NCBI RefSeq assembly: GCF_004124315.2
Contig: NZ_CP096889.1
Location: 1,843,001 to 1,907,000 of the forward strand
Length of the DNA stretch: 64,000 nt
From: Bacillus cabrialesii
Lineage (GTDB): Bacteria > Bacillota > Bacilli > Bacillales > Bacillaceae
Reading direction: 5' to 3'
Part shown: positions 53,644 to 63,772 of the stretch, piece after piece
Numbering within the stretch: position 1 is the first letter of the stretch
Layout: each line of letters begins with the position of its first letter
Program-made: the position numbers and the translations under genes
The notes under the pieces: model-generated
Database searches by the model: none
What the model saw: the letters and a program-made list of their open reading frames with translations, nothing else
What the model was told of the DNA's origin: nothing

Positions 53644-54351
53644 ATGAGAAGATTTCTATTAAATGTCATATTCGTCTTAGCAATTGTCTTATTTCTGAGA
53701 TATGTTCATTACTCATTAGAACCTGAACCATCTAATCAGCCAGATACATATTCAAATTTCAGCAGCTTGGCAGAGAATGAGAGCCCAGCTGATTATGATA
53801 TTTCATATAATGAGAAAAAAGGAAGCAAAGTCTTAATAATGTCTCCGCATGGCGGAAGAATTGAAGGCGGAGTAAGCGAGCTTGTGCGGTATTTCAATAA
53901 TGAATACTCTACATACCTGTTTGAAGGTTTCAAGTCACAAGATAACCAAACCCTGCACATTACCAGCACCAACTTTGATGAGCCATTGGCTGAAAAGAAA
54001 ATCAAAGAGCATCAATATGTTGTCGCTTTTCACGGATATAAAGGGGAGAGCAAGAATACACTTGTTGGAGGAACAGACCGAAAGCGGGCGAAAATGATCG
54101 TAAGAGCCCTTGAGAGAAGAGGGTTTTCCGCCGAGTTAGCGTCGTCTAAAAGCGGTCTTGCTGGGTTGAATGCCGAAAACATTAACAACCAAGGGGAGAC
54201 GGGGCTGAGTATCCAGCTTGAAATCAGCCGAGAGCAGAGAGAAGCATTTTTCGATGATTTTTATTATAAAAATAGGAAATACACAAAGAACAGTGAATTT
54301 TATGCTTATGTCCGTGCGATCAAAACTGTCCTTGAAAATGAGTATTCGTAA
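53644..54351 (+). CDS. ymaC: YmaC, membrane-anchored poly-gamma-glutamate hydrolase-like protein
   Basis: 235 residues with AAAGGAG before the ATG. Residues 3-22 are a hydrophobic signal anchor, so the rest should face outside. The remaining part matches the phage PghP/YmaC-like family: SPHGGRIEGG, VAFHGYKGE and GLSIQLEIS supply the His/Glu zinc ligands, and GGTDRKRAKMI and RGFSAELA are also characteristic. The family cleaves poly-gamma-glutamate; relatives occur in Bacillus prophages, which explains the older 'phage-related' label. Base composition is lower in GC than the pks genes, in keeping with acquisition. Activity on PGA here is inference. Confidence 0.8.
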   Translation: MRRFLLNVIFVLAIVLFLRYVHYSLEPEPSNQPDTYSNFSSLAENESPADYDISYNEKKGSKVLIMSPHGGRIEGGVSELVRYFNNEYSTYLFEGFKSQDNQTLHITSTNFDEPLAEKKIKEHQYVVAFHGYKGESKNTLVGGTDRKRAKMIVRALERRGFSAELASSKSGLAGLNAENINNQGETGLSIQLEISREQREAFFDDFYYKNRKYTKNSEFYAYVRAIKTVLENEYS

Positions 54352-54425
54352 CAAGCAGATCAGAAGACAAAATAAGAGAAGATCAGTAGACTGAAATAGG
54401 ATCATAAAAGGAGGAAAAACATAAG

Positions 54426-54878
54426 ATGGCAGATCACCATTTTTATTTAAAAGCGAACTGGCCGGGTAACCGCAATGACGTCGGTACGATCGAAAGCGGA
54501 AACTTAATCACGTCTATCTCCATTCCGAAAGAAATGGATGGCCCGGGAGAGGGAACCAATCCAGATGAAATGCTTCTCGGGGCGGCAGCGACCTGTTACA
54601 TTATTACACTTGCTGCGATGATGGAAAGAAGCGGGCTGGTAAAAGACGACTTGCAGATGGAGTCAGAAGGGATTGTCGATGTCACAAAAGGAGTCTTTAC
54701 ATATAAAAAGATCATTCACCGTCCATCTGTCGTGCTCAAACATGATGCTTCAAAAGAAGACGTCGCATTGGCGCACAAGCTTTGTGAAAAGGCGGAGTCG
54801 TCATGCATGATTTCACGCGCGATTCAAGGAAATGTCGAGCTGCAGCTTGAAGCTTCTGTAAAACGGGCTGGTGAATAA
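54426..54878 (+). CDS. ymaD: YmaD, OsmC/Ohr-family peroxiredoxin-like protein
   Basis: 150 residues. The OsmC fold is shown by the GTNPDEMLLGAAATCY segment with Cys57 and the SSCMISRAIQGNVEL segment with Cys127; these two cysteines are the usual peroxidatic and resolving pair, and Cys120 is additional. The family reduces organic hydroperoxides with thiols in the cytoplasm. AAAGGAGG stands 11 bases before the ATG. It follows ymaC by 74 bases without a clear terminator, so co-transcription is possible, and converges with ebrB through a shared hairpin. Confidence 0.85.
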   Translation: MADHHFYLKANWPGNRNDVGTIESGNLITSISIPKEMDGPGEGTNPDEMLLGAAATCYIITLAAMMERSGLVKDDLQMESEGIVDVTKGVFTYKKIIHRPSVVLKHDASKEDVALAHKLCEKAESSCMISRAIQGNVELQLEASVKRAGE

Positions 54879-54913
54879 AAAAACAGACGGTCACTCACAG
54901 GCCGTCTGTTTTT
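54879..54913. terminator. Bidirectional terminator between ymaD and ebrB
   Basis: A 12-bp stem (AAAAACAGACGG/CCGTCTGTTTTT) with an 11-base loop, starting at the ymaD stop and overlapping the last codons of ebrB. A and T runs on both sides allow use in both directions. Confidence 0.85.
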
Positions 54914-55244
54914 GATCTTTAGCAGGAGCTTTCGACTGATTTAACACGACTACGCCTGCAATGACTAGCGTGAGTCCGAACACTCCCTTTAAGCTGATGG
55001 TTTCGCCAAAAAGCAAAAACCCGATAATGGCTGTAAGCGCCGTTCCAACGCCCGACCATGTCGCATACGCGCTTGATAAGTCAATTGTTTTTAAAGAAAA
55101 ACTTAGAAAGGTAAAAGCAGAAAGAAACCCGGCAATGACTCCGACTATGGGCCAGGCTTGTGTAAATCCTTCTGAAAGCTTCAGCATTGTACTCCCGAAA
55201 ACCTCAGATATAATGGCAAGAGCCAAATAAAGAAATCCTTTCAT
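54891..55244 (-). CDS. ebrB: EbrB, small multidrug resistance (SMR) pump subunit
   Basis: 117 residues from the ATG at 55244, chosen for TAAAGGAGTG at normal spacing. Four hydrophobic helices with the essential membrane Glu14 (AIISEVFGS) and the SMR signature SSAYATWSGVG. It pairs with EbrA; in B. subtilis both subunits are needed to export ethidium and other lipophilic cations by proton exchange. The ebrA stop codon sits within the ebrB ribosome site, so the pair is translationally coupled. The C-terminus is charged and cytoplasmic-like (KAPAKDQKQ). Confidence 0.92.
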   Translation of the reverse strand: MKGFLYLALAIISEVFGSTMLKLSEGFTQAWPIVGVIAGFLSAFTFLSFSLKTIDLSSAYATWSGVGTALTAIIGFLLFGETISLKGVFGLTLVIAGVVVLNQSKAPAKDQKQTACE

Positions 55245-55257
55245 GATCATCACTCCT

Positions 55258-55575
55258 TTACTGCCAGTTAAGCAACACGACCCCTGATAGTAATAAAAGA
55301 ATCCCGATAAGCCCTTTGAGATTCAGTTCTTCCTTGAACCATTTTACTCCGATCACTGTCGTCAGCACAGTGCCCGCACCGCTCCAAGTGGCATAGGAGA
55401 GGCTGAGGGGGATATGATTTAAGGTCAGCGACAGCATATAAAAGGCGAGGGAATAGCCAATCACGACCAAAGCGCTTGGCTTCCATTTTTTGAAGCCGTC
55501 AGATACTTTCAGCATGGCCGCTCCTATCGATTCCGAGCATATGGCAATCGTGAGGAATATGTAACCTATCAACAT
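55258..55575 (-). CDS. ebrA: EbrA, small multidrug resistance (SMR) pump subunit
   Basis: 105 residues with four membrane helices, the essential Glu15 (ICSESIGA) and SLSYATWSGAG. GTGAGGAG stands before the ATG. It forms the antiparallel heteropair with EbrB. First gene of the two-gene operon, with its own sigma-A promoter about 60 bases upstream. Confidence 0.92.
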   Translation of the reverse strand: MLIGYIFLTIAICSESIGAAMLKVSDGFKKWKPSALVVIGYSLAFYMLSLTLNHIPLSLSYATWSGAGTVLTTVIGVKWFKEELNLKGLIGILLLLSGVVLLNWQ

Positions 55576-55635
55576 CGCAAATTCTCCTCACTTCAGCTGT
55601 TTTTTTAGATGAAAAAAAGATCTTCAGCTAGAAAA

Positions 55636-55664
55636 ATATTAGTGTATGCCTATGTATGAGTCAA
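55636..55664 (-). promoter_or_regulatory. Sigma-A promoter of ebrAB
   Basis: Minus strand TTGACT, a 17-base spacer and TAATAT. The leader between it and ebrA contains AGCTGAAG twice and can form a weak hairpin (AGCTG/CAGCT around AGAT/ATCT), which may bear on control. Confidence 0.7.
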
Positions 55665-55686
55665 GAGATTCATTTTTGCCCACTTA

Positions 55687-55713
55687 AAAAGGCCCCTTTT
55701 GAAGAGGCCTTTT
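55687..55713 (-). terminator. Terminator of ymaG
   Basis: Stem AAAAGGCC/GGCCTTTT with a partly paired inner part, followed on the minus strand by TTTTTAAG, five bases after the ymaG stop. Confidence 0.75.
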
Positions 55714-55717
55714 GTGT

Positions 55718-55966
55718 TTAATAGTAGTAAGGGAATGGGGCGTACGGATAATAGGGATATCCGCCATAAAAATAAGGATTAAATAAAGCGCTTCCGACAA
55801 GCCCGCCAACTAGGCCGCCGAAAAAAGGCCCCCCGTAAAAACCGAATGGCCGGCCAAACCCAAATCCAGGTCTTCCAAACCCGTAGCCGAATCCAGGTCT
55901 TCCGAATCCGAAAGGTCTTCCAAATATTCTTGTATCTTCAGCACTGAAATTATCTAACTCGTTCAT
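55718..55966 (-). CDS. ymaG: YmaG, Gly/Phe/Tyr-rich spore-coat-type protein
   Basis: 82 residues with ACAGGAGG before the ATG. After a short acidic start (MNELDNFSAED) the sequence is a run of imperfect repeats of GFGRP and GYGFGRP, then GG(P/L) turns and a Tyr/Pro-rich tail (YPYYPYAPFPYYY). Such low-complexity Gly-Tyr proteins are typical of the Bacillus spore coat, and YmaG is known there. No signal peptide. The repeats probably allow length variation between strains. Confidence 0.85.
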   Translation of the reverse strand: MNELDNFSAEDTRIFGRPFGFGRPGFGYGFGRPGFGFGRPFGFYGGPFFGGLVGGLVGSALFNPYFYGGYPYYPYAPFPYYY

Positions 55967-56055
55967 GTTTTCTTTCCTCCTGTAATAAAGTGTAGATGAT
56001 GCAGTGTATTCAGCCTACCTGGATTTGATTGGGCGAACCGAGGAAAGAGAAGGAT

Positions 56056-56469
56056 GTGAACACATTGAGCCTGTATCAGTCTGACTGGTCAAAAGCACCG
56101 CCCCACGCACATGCTTATCATGTCAAAACGACGAGAGAACAGGGACATTATCATCTCATAGAAGGATTTACCCAGCCGGCAAACGGATCGAATACCGATC
56201 AGCATACACATTACTTTACAGGGATCACTTCTTTTGACAACGGCCATTTTCACCGGTATTACGGAATCTCAGGCCCGGCGATTCCCTTAGCAGACGGCAC
56301 ACATTATCACGAACTTGAGGAAACGACGTATCTGGCTTATAACAGGCCGATTGAGATCCAGTACGGAGGCGTTGTATATTCTCACGGAGATGACGGAAGA
56401 AAAACGCATCGCCATGCCCTGAAAGGAAAGACGAGGGAAATTGTCGGCAATGAGCCGTTCGGCTGGTAG
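56056..56469 (+). CDS. ymaF: YmaF, histidine-rich protein
   Basis: 137 residues if it starts at the GTG with AGAAGGA just before it; an upstream TTG (56029) and a downstream TTG (56065) are alternatives. The protein has about 18 His, mostly as HxH pairs at regular distances: HAHAYH, GHYH, QHTHY, GHFH, THYH, SHGDD and THRH. Each begins a short beta-strand-like unit, giving the look of repeated metal-binding turns. It belongs to the YmaF family, whose function I do not know. Divergent from ymaG. A role in the spore is only suggested by the neighbour. Confidence 0.75.
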   Translation: MNTLSLYQSDWSKAPPHAHAYHVKTTREQGHYHLIEGFTQPANGSNTDQHTHYFTGITSFDNGHFHRYYGISGPAIPLADGTHYHELEETTYLAYNRPIEIQYGGVVYSHGDDGRKTHRHALKGKTREIVGNEPFGW

Positions 56470-56527
56470 GTGGATGTTTACCAGGGCAAAAAAAGGGCAA
56501 AATGGATAGGTGGTTGTACATGATGAA

Positions 56528-56536
56528 TGCTATAAT
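56528..56536 (+). promoter_or_regulatory. Extended -10 promoter of miaA-hfq
   Basis: TGCTATAAT is a perfect extended -10 (TGnTATAAT), 33 bases before the miaA start. There is no clear -35, as is common for this class. Confidence 0.6.
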
Positions 56537-56568
56537 GGGGGGAGATTTATAAAAGAGAGTGATACATA

Positions 56569-57513
56569 TTGAATAATACGAAGCAGCCCGTTGTCATTTT
56601 AGTCGGACCGACGGCAGTGGGAAAAACCAATTTAAGTATACAGCTAGCCAAATCTTTGAACGCGGAAATTATCAGCGGAGATTCAATGCAGGTTTATAAA
56701 GGGATGGATATTGGAACTGCTAAAATCACCGAACAGGAGATGGAGGGAGTGCCCCATCATCTGATTGACATTTTAGATCCCCAAGATCCCTTTTCCACCG
56801 CCGATTATCAAGGCTTAGTGAGAAACAAAATCAGTGAGATTGCAAAAAGAGGAAAGCTTCCGATGATTGTCGGTGGTACAGGGCTCTATATACAATCTGT
56901 GCTGTACGATTATACATTTACGGAAGAGGCGAACGATCCTGCGTTTCGAGAGAGCATGCAAATGGCTGCGGAGCGGGAGGGCGCTGAATTCCTTCATGCC
57001 AAACTTGCTGCGGCAGATCCCGAGGCAGCTGAGGCGATCCATCCGAATAATACAAGAAGAGTCATTCGCGCGCTGGAGATTTTACATACGTCTGGAAAAA
57101 CGATGTCTCAGCATTTGAAGGAGCAAAAACGAGAGCTCCTCTATAATGCAGTGTTAATCGGGCTGACAATGGATAGAGATACGCTCTATGCAAGAATTAA
57201 TCAGCGTGTTGATATGATGATGGAGGCCGGTCTTCTTCCGGAAGTGAAACGCCTTTACGACAGGAACATAAGAGACTGTCAATCGATACAGGCGATAGGC
57301 TACAAGGAGCTATATGCATATTTTGACGGTTTAGTGACACTTTCTGATGCCGTCGATCAGCTTAAGCAGAACTCAAGGCGGTATGCGAAACGCCAGCTGA
57401 CGTGGTTTCGCAACAAAATGCAGGTTACCTGGTTCGATATGACACTGCCCGTTGATATGGAGCTGAAAAAAAAGGAAATTTTCACACATATAGCAGGAAA
57501 ACTCGAACTTTAA
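56569..57513 (+). CDS. miaA: MiaA, tRNA dimethylallyltransferase
   Basis: 314 residues. It adds an isopentenyl group from dimethylallyl diphosphate to A37 of tRNAs that read U-starting codons, the first step to ms2i6A. The P-loop GPTAVGKT is at 13-20, followed by [17 protein letters not shown] (catalytic Asp of DSxQ), and [16 protein letters not shown] and QAIGYKEL are also family marks. The start is TTG with a weak site (AGAGAGTGA); length and N-terminus agree with the family. It is followed 39 bases later by hfq, the widely conserved miaA-hfq pair. Confidence 0.95.
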   Translation: MNNTKQPVVILVGPTAVGKTNLSIQLAKSLNAEIISGDSMQVYKGMDIGTAKITEQEMEGVPHHLIDILDPQDPFSTADYQGLVRNKISEIAKRGKLPMIVGGTGLYIQSVLYDYTFTEEANDPAFRESMQMAAEREGAEFLHAKLAAADPEAAEAIHPNNTRRVIRALEILHTSGKTMSQHLKEQKRELLYNAVLIGLTMDRDTLYARINQRVDMMMEAGLLPEVKRLYDRNIRDCQSIQAIGYKELYAYFDGLVTLSDAVDQLKQNSRRYAKRQLTWFRNKMQVTWFDMTLPVDMELKKKEIFTHIAGKLEL

Positions 57514-57552
57514 TCGAAACTGTATGATATAGAGAATCAAGGAGGACGAAAC

Positions 57553-57774
57553 ATGAAACCGATTAATATTCAGGATCAGTTTTTGAATCAAATCCGGAAA
57601 GAAAATACGTATGTCACTGTTTTTTTGCTGAATGGCTTTCAGTTGCGGGGCCAGGTGAAAGGCTTTGATAACTTTACCGTATTGCTGGAATCGGAAGGTA
57701 AGCAGCAGCTTATATATAAACATGCGATCTCAACGTTTGCGCCGCAAAAAAACGTCCAGCTTGAACTCGAATAG
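57553..57774 (+). CDS. hfq: Hfq, Sm-like RNA chaperone
   Basis: 73 residues with CAAGGAGGA before the ATG. The Sm1 ([24 protein letters not shown]) and Sm2 (IYKHAISTF) motifs are intact, including the YKHAIST signature of the RNA-binding pore. Hexameric RNA-binding protein; short C-terminal tail as in other Gram-positive Hfq proteins. Likely transcribed with miaA, and followed by a good terminator. Confidence 0.96.
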   Translation: MKPINIQDQFLNQIRKENTYVTVFLLNGFQLRGQVKGFDNFTVLLESEGKQQLIYKHAISTFAPQKNVQLELE

Positions 57775-57804
57775 ATCAAAAAATGCCATGTATACACATG
57801 GGGA

Positions 57805-57836
57805 GGCTGTCGGGGGAATCCCGGCAGCCATTTTTA
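57805..57836 (+). terminator. Terminator of miaA-hfq
   Basis: A 10-bp GC-rich stem (GGCTGTCGGG/CCCGGCAGCC, one G-T pair), 5-base loop, then ATTTTT. It is preceded at 57786-57801 by another small hairpin, CCATGT-ATAC-ACATGG. Confidence 0.85.
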
Positions 57837-57860
57837 AAATGAACCACGTTTTTGTAAGCT

Positions 57861-57887
57861 GACGATGCCAAGGCATGGTCTTTTTTT
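57861..57887 (+). terminator. Second, weaker terminator-like hairpin after hfq
   Basis: GACGATGCC/GGCATGGTC pair apart from one mismatch, around only two central bases, and are followed by seven T. It may back up the first terminator. Confidence 0.35.
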
Positions 57888-57954
57888 ATGAGATCAACAT
57901 ATGCAGGGCTAAATCGAATATCATGTAAAAATCTGAATCTGGGAGTGACGTATC

Positions 57955-58227
57955 TTGTTTGAAAGTGAAGCAGAACTGAGACGAATCAGGATTGCGCTTG
58001 TATGGATAGCCGTATTTTTACTGTTCGGGGCGTGCGGGAACCATGATACCATTATTGAAACAGACAGCGGCAATTCGGGCGAGGAAACGCCTCAGCCGAC
58101 CTCGTTCCCGCTTGAACATAATCATTTTGGCGTTATGGAGGACGGCTATATCAAAATTTATGAGTATAATGAATCCCGCAATGAGGTAAAGCTGAAGAAA
58201 GAATATGCGGATGATGAGCTTGAATAA
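57955..58227 (+). CDS. ymzC: YmzC, small membrane or lipoprotein of unknown function
   Basis: 90 residues from a TTG with GGGAGTGA before it. A basic stretch (RRIR) and one hydrophobic segment (about 13-25) end in FGACGN, which resembles a lipobox but has Phe at -3, so lipid attachment to Cys27 is possible, not certain. The remaining acidic domain would then lie outside the cell (EDGYIKIYEYNE). I do not recognise a function. Confidence 0.75.
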   Translation: MFESEAELRRIRIALVWIAVFLLFGACGNHDTIIETDSGNSGEETPQPTSFPLEHNHFGVMEDGYIKIYEYNESRNEVKLKKEYADDELE

Positions 58228-58235
58228 AATTCACA

Positions 58236-58262
58236 AGCATCCGAATTTACAAAGCGGATGCT
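58236..58262. repeat. 8-bp inverted repeat between ymzC and ymzA
   Basis: AGCATCCG, an 11-base loop, then CGGATGCT, nine bases after the ymzC stop. No T run follows. It may stabilise the ymzC transcript end or act as an operator for ymzA. Confidence 0.5.
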
Positions 58263-58308
58263 ACCCGCTAAACTAAATACAGACACAGATCAAACAGAGG
58301 GTGAAAAA

Positions 58309-58539
58309 ATGAAGCATAAAGTGATCGTGAATCATTGGGAAGAAATCTGCGAAGATGATTCTTGCTATGAATACGGAACAAGCATCATTGTAAACGGAAA
58401 AGAATTAATCAGAGAAGCGTCAATTATCAGCGCCTTGAAGGCGGTTTTAGAAGAGATCGGTGCGGAAGTGGAAATAGAAGAAACAGTAGAGAGCGAAAAA
58501 TGCTGTGATAGCTTAAGAAAAAAAAATCTAGACTACTAA
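58309..58539 (+). CDS. ymzA: YmzA, small conserved protein of unknown function
   Basis: 76 residues beginning MKHKVIVNHW, chosen for AGAGGGTG directly upstream; an ATG at 58258 lies in the preceding hairpin and has no site. Acidic, soluble, with a Cys pair in EEICEDDSCYEYGTS and a CC near the end, and a helix rich in Glu (VLEEIGAEVEIEE). No motif I can name. It ends before a strong terminator that isolates it from nrdI. Confidence 0.75.
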   Translation: MKHKVIVNHWEEICEDDSCYEYGTSIIVNGKELIREASIISALKAVLEEIGAEVEIEETVESEKCCDSLRKKNLDY

Positions 58540-58588
58540 GCAGTTTTTTTTCATGTTATGATATACATCGGCTTAAAAACGACACCCC

Positions 58589-58628
58589 GAGTAGGACGAG
58601 AGATGATTCTCGTTCTGCTCTCTTTTTT
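58589..58628 (+). terminator. Terminator of ymzA
   Basis: A 13-bp stem (GAGTAGGACGAGA/TCTCGTTCTGCTC with two G-T pairs), 6-base loop, then TCTTTTTT. It ends about 70 bases before the nrdI promoter. Confidence 0.85.
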
Positions 58629-58690
58629 GGGCCCTTATGAGGCTGCCTATTTGCCTGATTTGATCAAAATATGAATTTTTCATAAAAACG

Positions 58691-58706
58691 AATCTATATA
58701 TTGTGT
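58691..58706 (+). promoter_or_regulatory. NrdR box 1
   Basis: AATCTATATATTGTGT resembles the NrdR consensus (acaCwATATaTwGTgt) and overlaps the -35 of the nrd promoter. NrdR represses ribonucleotide reductase genes when (d)ATP is ample. Confidence 0.65.
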
Positions 58707-58728
58707 TTTTGCTAGAGGTTAGTATACT
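58701..58728 (+). promoter_or_regulatory. Sigma-A promoter of nrdI-nrdE-nrdF-ymaB
   Basis: TTGTGT, a 16-base spacer and TATACT, about 55 bases before the nrdI GTG. Both elements lie within NrdR boxes. Confidence 0.65.
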
Positions 58729-58739
58729 ATATATAGTGT
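58724..58739 (+). promoter_or_regulatory. NrdR box 2
   Basis: ATACTATATATAGTGT is the better of the two boxes, nearly palindromic, covering the -10 and start site. Its centre is 33 bases from that of box 1, about three helical turns, the arrangement usual for NrdR pairs. Confidence 0.75.
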
Positions 58740-58779
58740 TAGTGATGAGAGATTCATATTTTTTGATAGGTCGTGATAA

Positions 58780-61237
<2,458 letters not shown>

Positions 61238-61254
61238 TTAAAGGAGAGTTTATA

Positions 61255-62244
61255 GTGACAAAAATTTATGACGCAGCAAACTGGTCAAAGCATGAAGATG
61301 ATTTTACCCAAATGTTCTATAACCAAAACGTGAAACAGTTCTGGCTTCCGGAAGAGATTGCTTTAAACGGCGATCTCCTCACATGGAAGTATCTCGGGAA
61401 AAACGAGCAGGACACTTATATGAAGGTACTTGCCGGACTTACTCTTCTTGATACAGAGCAGGGGAATACGGGAATGCCGATCGTGGCTGAACACGTAGAC
61501 GGCCACCAGCGGAAAGCGGTGCTGAACTTTATGGCGATGATGGAGAACGCTGTCCATGCGAAGTCATACTCTAATATTTTCATGACACTGGCACCGACTG
61601 AAACGATTAATGAAGTCTTCGAATGGGTTAAACAAAATAAATATTTGCAGAAAAAAGCGCAAATCATCGTCGGACTTTACAAAGCCATTCAAAAAGATGA
61701 CGAGATTTCACTGTTCAAAGCGATGGTTGCTTCCGTCTATCTGGAAAGCTTCCTGTTCTACAGCGGTTTCTACTATCCATTATATTTCTACGGACAAGGT
61801 AAACTGATGCAAAGCGGTGAAATCATTAACCTGATCCTTCGTGATGAAGCGATTCACGGCGTCTATGTTGGTCTCCTCGCTCAGGAAATCTATAATAAGC
61901 AGACAGAAGAGAAAAAAGCAGAGCTTCGCGAATTTGCGATCAACCTTCTGAATGAGTTATATGAAAATGAGCTTGAGTATACAGAGGATTTGTACGATCA
62001 AGTCGGACTCTCACACGATGTAAAGAAATTCATCCGCTATAATGCCAATAAAGCGCTGATGAACCTTGGATTTGATCCATACTTTGAAGAGGAAGACATT
62101 AATCCGATCGTTTTAAACGGATTAAATACGAAAACAAAATCACACGACTTCTTCTCTATGAAGGGGAACGGTTATAAAAAAGCGACAGTTGAGCCGCTCA
62201 AAGACGATGACTTTTATTTTGGAGATGAAAAAGAGCAGATATAA
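61255..62244 (+). CDS. nrdF: NrdF, class Ib ribonucleotide reductase beta subunit
   Basis: 329 residues from the GTG that follows AAAGGAGAG by 6 bases; the in-frame ATG at 61225 lies inside the end of nrdE and has no site. It houses the dimetal-tyrosyl radical. The metal ligands are in [18 protein letters not shown] (ExxH) and [10 protein letters not shown] (ExxH). It works with NrdE as a heterodimer pair and is activated by NrdI. The last codons and stop form one arm and loop of a strong hairpin. Confidence 0.96.
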   Translation: MTKIYDAANWSKHEDDFTQMFYNQNVKQFWLPEEIALNGDLLTWKYLGKNEQDTYMKVLAGLTLLDTEQGNTGMPIVAEHVDGHQRKAVLNFMAMMENAVHAKSYSNIFMTLAPTETINEVFEWVKQNKYLQKKAQIIVGLYKAIQKDDEISLFKAMVASVYLESFLFYSGFYYPLYFYGQGKLMQSGEIINLILRDEAIHGVYVGLLAQEIYNKQTEEKKAELREFAINLLNELYENELEYTEDLYDQVGLSHDVKKFIRYNANKALMNLGFDPYFEEEDINPIVLNGLNTKTKSHDFFSMKGNGYKKATVEPLKDDDFYFGDEKEQI

Positions 62245-62257
62245 TATCTGCTCTTTT
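62229..62257 (+). terminator. Hairpin with T run between nrdF and ymaB
   Basis: GAGCAGATA/TATCTGCTC extended by four A-T pairs on each side makes a 13-bp stem with the stop codon region in its loop, ending in TTTT. It can act as a partial terminator that lowers ymaB relative to nrdEF. Confidence 0.6.
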
Positions 62258-62293
62258 CGGCTTGAAGATTCAAATGAGGAGGACGCAGTACCC

Positions 62294-62914
62294 ATGGGAA
62301 AAATGGACGAAATGATTTTGGTCGCCCCGCGAGACGACGTGTTTAAGAAAGAAAGCTTAACCTTTCAGGGCGTGAACAGTGAAGATAGCAGAGTAGCAGA
62401 AATCATGGCTCAGATCGAGGCAGGCTATCGCGAAATGAGAAGGGGAGACGCAGAAGAAGATCCTCATTACAAGCAGCCGATTCCTTATGTCGTCATTAAG
62501 CGAGAAGATGAAGTTTTCCTTTACGAGCGGCTTGCTGGCGGAGGGGAATCACGTCTGCACAATAAGCTTTCTTTGGGCTTCGGGGGCCATATGAACGCCA
62601 TCGAAGGAGCGGCTTCATTTGCTGAAGTTTTAAAGCTGAACACAGATCGTGAGCTTGACGAAGAGCTGCAAATAAATGAAGAGGATAAACAGGCGATTGT
62701 CACTCTGGGACTCATCAATGATGATGAAAACAGTGTCGGCGAAGTGCATATCGGTATTCTTTCTGCGCTTCAATTAATGCCAGGTTCACACGTGGAAGTA
62801 AAGGAGAAAGAACAAATTGCGGGAAGATGGATGAAAGTCTCTGAATTAAAACAGGACGACATCTATAACCGTCTGGAAACATGGTCACAATTTGTTGTTG
62901 ATATTCTTGAATAA
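62294..62914 (+). CDS. ymaB: YmaB, Nudix-like protein of the nrd operon
   Basis: 206 residues from the ATG after GAGGAGGA (11-base spacing); a second ATG three codons on is possible. The frame is open back into nrdF, but that part is out-of-frame overlap. A Nudix-like box is visible as GFGGHMNAIEG, then a helix and RELDEELQI, resembling GG...REhxEE with an unusual spacing, so hydrolysis of a nucleoside diphosphate derivative is plausible but not shown. Position in the operon suggests a role linked to dNTP supply or nucleotide clean-up. Confidence 0.82.
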   Translation: MGKMDEMILVAPRDDVFKKESLTFQGVNSEDSRVAEIMAQIEAGYREMRRGDAEEDPHYKQPIPYVVIKREDEVFLYERLAGGGESRLHNKLSLGFGGHMNAIEGAASFAEVLKLNTDRELDEELQINEEDKQAIVTLGLINDDENSVGEVHIGILSALQLMPGSHVEVKEKEQIAGRWMKVSELKQDDIYNRLETWSQFVVDILE

Positions 62915-62954
62915 AAAAACCCGGTTTCTCGTGATGAGGAGCCGGGTTTTTTTT
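62913..62954. terminator. Bidirectional terminator between ymaB and cwlC
   Basis: An 11-bp stem (CCCGGTTTCTC/GAGGAGCCGGG with G-T pairs), 5-base loop, flanked by A and T runs of seven or eight. It serves ymaB on the plus strand and cwlC on the minus strand. Confidence 0.85.
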
Positions 62955-62978
62955 ATGAGGCGCTTGTCCGCGTCTCAA

Positions 62979-63746
62979 TTATGACTCTAGAATGACAACC
63001 GCGTCAAAGCCGGCATTCTCTGCTCTGGCAGCAAGCGCGTCTGCATTGTCTTTGGATGAAAAAGCGCCGATCTGCACTTTGTATAATCCGTCCCTTAAAA
63101 CGACAATCGTGTCAAAGCCTTTAGCTTCGGCACTGCTTGCGAGTGAGTCCGCATTCGCTTTCACTTTAAAAGCGCCGATTTGAACCTTATATAACCCTGA
63201 GCTGGATGTTTTTTTAAGATTCAATGCTTGCTCCAGCCCGCTTGCATGGCCTCTCGCTAAGCTTTGAATAAAGCTGCTTGTTTTCAGCTTATTTGCATCT
63301 GCGAGGGTATCAATGAACCCGTTCTCGGTCAATAGAGCAGGCATTGCCGACTCCCTTAGGACATGGAAGTTTGCTGTTTTTTTGCCGCGGTCGGCAAAAT
63401 CGACAGCTTGTATCACTTCAGAGTGAATCGCTGATTGGTAAGTTGTTGTCGGGGCACCCACACCCGGATAAATATAGCTTTCAAAACCTGTACCGCCTCC
63501 GGAATTAACGTGGATGGACAAAAAGAAATCTGCTCCCCAGTTATTTGCGGCATTTGTCCGGTCAGTTAAACTGACATATTGGTCGCTTGTCCGGCTCAGC
63601 AGCAAAGAAATCCCTTCATACTCATTTGTCAATATTGTACGTAAAGCTAAAGCGATTTGAAGAGTTAACGTTTTTTCTTGAAGGCCATTTCCTGTTGCAC
63701 CTGGATCAGACCCTCCATGGCCAGGATCAATAAAAATCTTAACCAT
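62979..63746 (-). CDS. cwlC: CwlC, N-acetylmuramoyl-L-alanine amidase of mother-cell lysis
   Basis: 255 residues with GAGGTGATGGAGA before the ATG. Amidase_3 domain (1-175) with zinc ligands His10, Glu24 and His79 and catalytic Glu141 (LTENGF). Two tandem SPOR repeats follow (about 184-220 and 221-253), each starting GLYKVQIGAF, for binding denuded glycan. No signal peptide, as expected for an enzyme released when the mother cell lyses late in sporulation. By known biology it is under sigma-K. Confidence 0.95.
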   Translation of the reverse strand: MVKIFIDPGHGGSDPGATGNGLQEKTLTLQIALALRTILTNEYEGISLLLSRTSDQYVSLTDRTNAANNWGADFFLSIHVNSGGGTGFESYIYPGVGAPTTTYQSAIHSEVIQAVDFADRGKKTANFHVLRESAMPALLTENGFIDTLADANKLKTSSFIQSLARGHASGLEQALNLKKTSSSGLYKVQIGAFKVKANADSLASSAEAKGFDTIVVLRDGLYKVQIGAFSSKDNADALAARAENAGFDAVVILES

Positions 63747-63763
63747 TCTCCATCACCTCATTA

Positions 63764-63772
63764 CAGGATATG
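63764..63772 (-). promoter_or_regulatory. Possible sigma-K -10 element of cwlC
   Basis: Minus strand CATATCCTG fits CATAnnnTA except for the last base and lies 17 bases before the cwlC start. I do not find the AC of a sigma-K -35 at the usual distance, so this rests partly on the known regulation of cwlC. Confidence 0.3.

Noticed and set aside
62189..62293. N-terminal extension of YmaB
   Set aside because: It overlaps nrdF out of frame and has no ribosome site; GAGGAGGA points to 62294.
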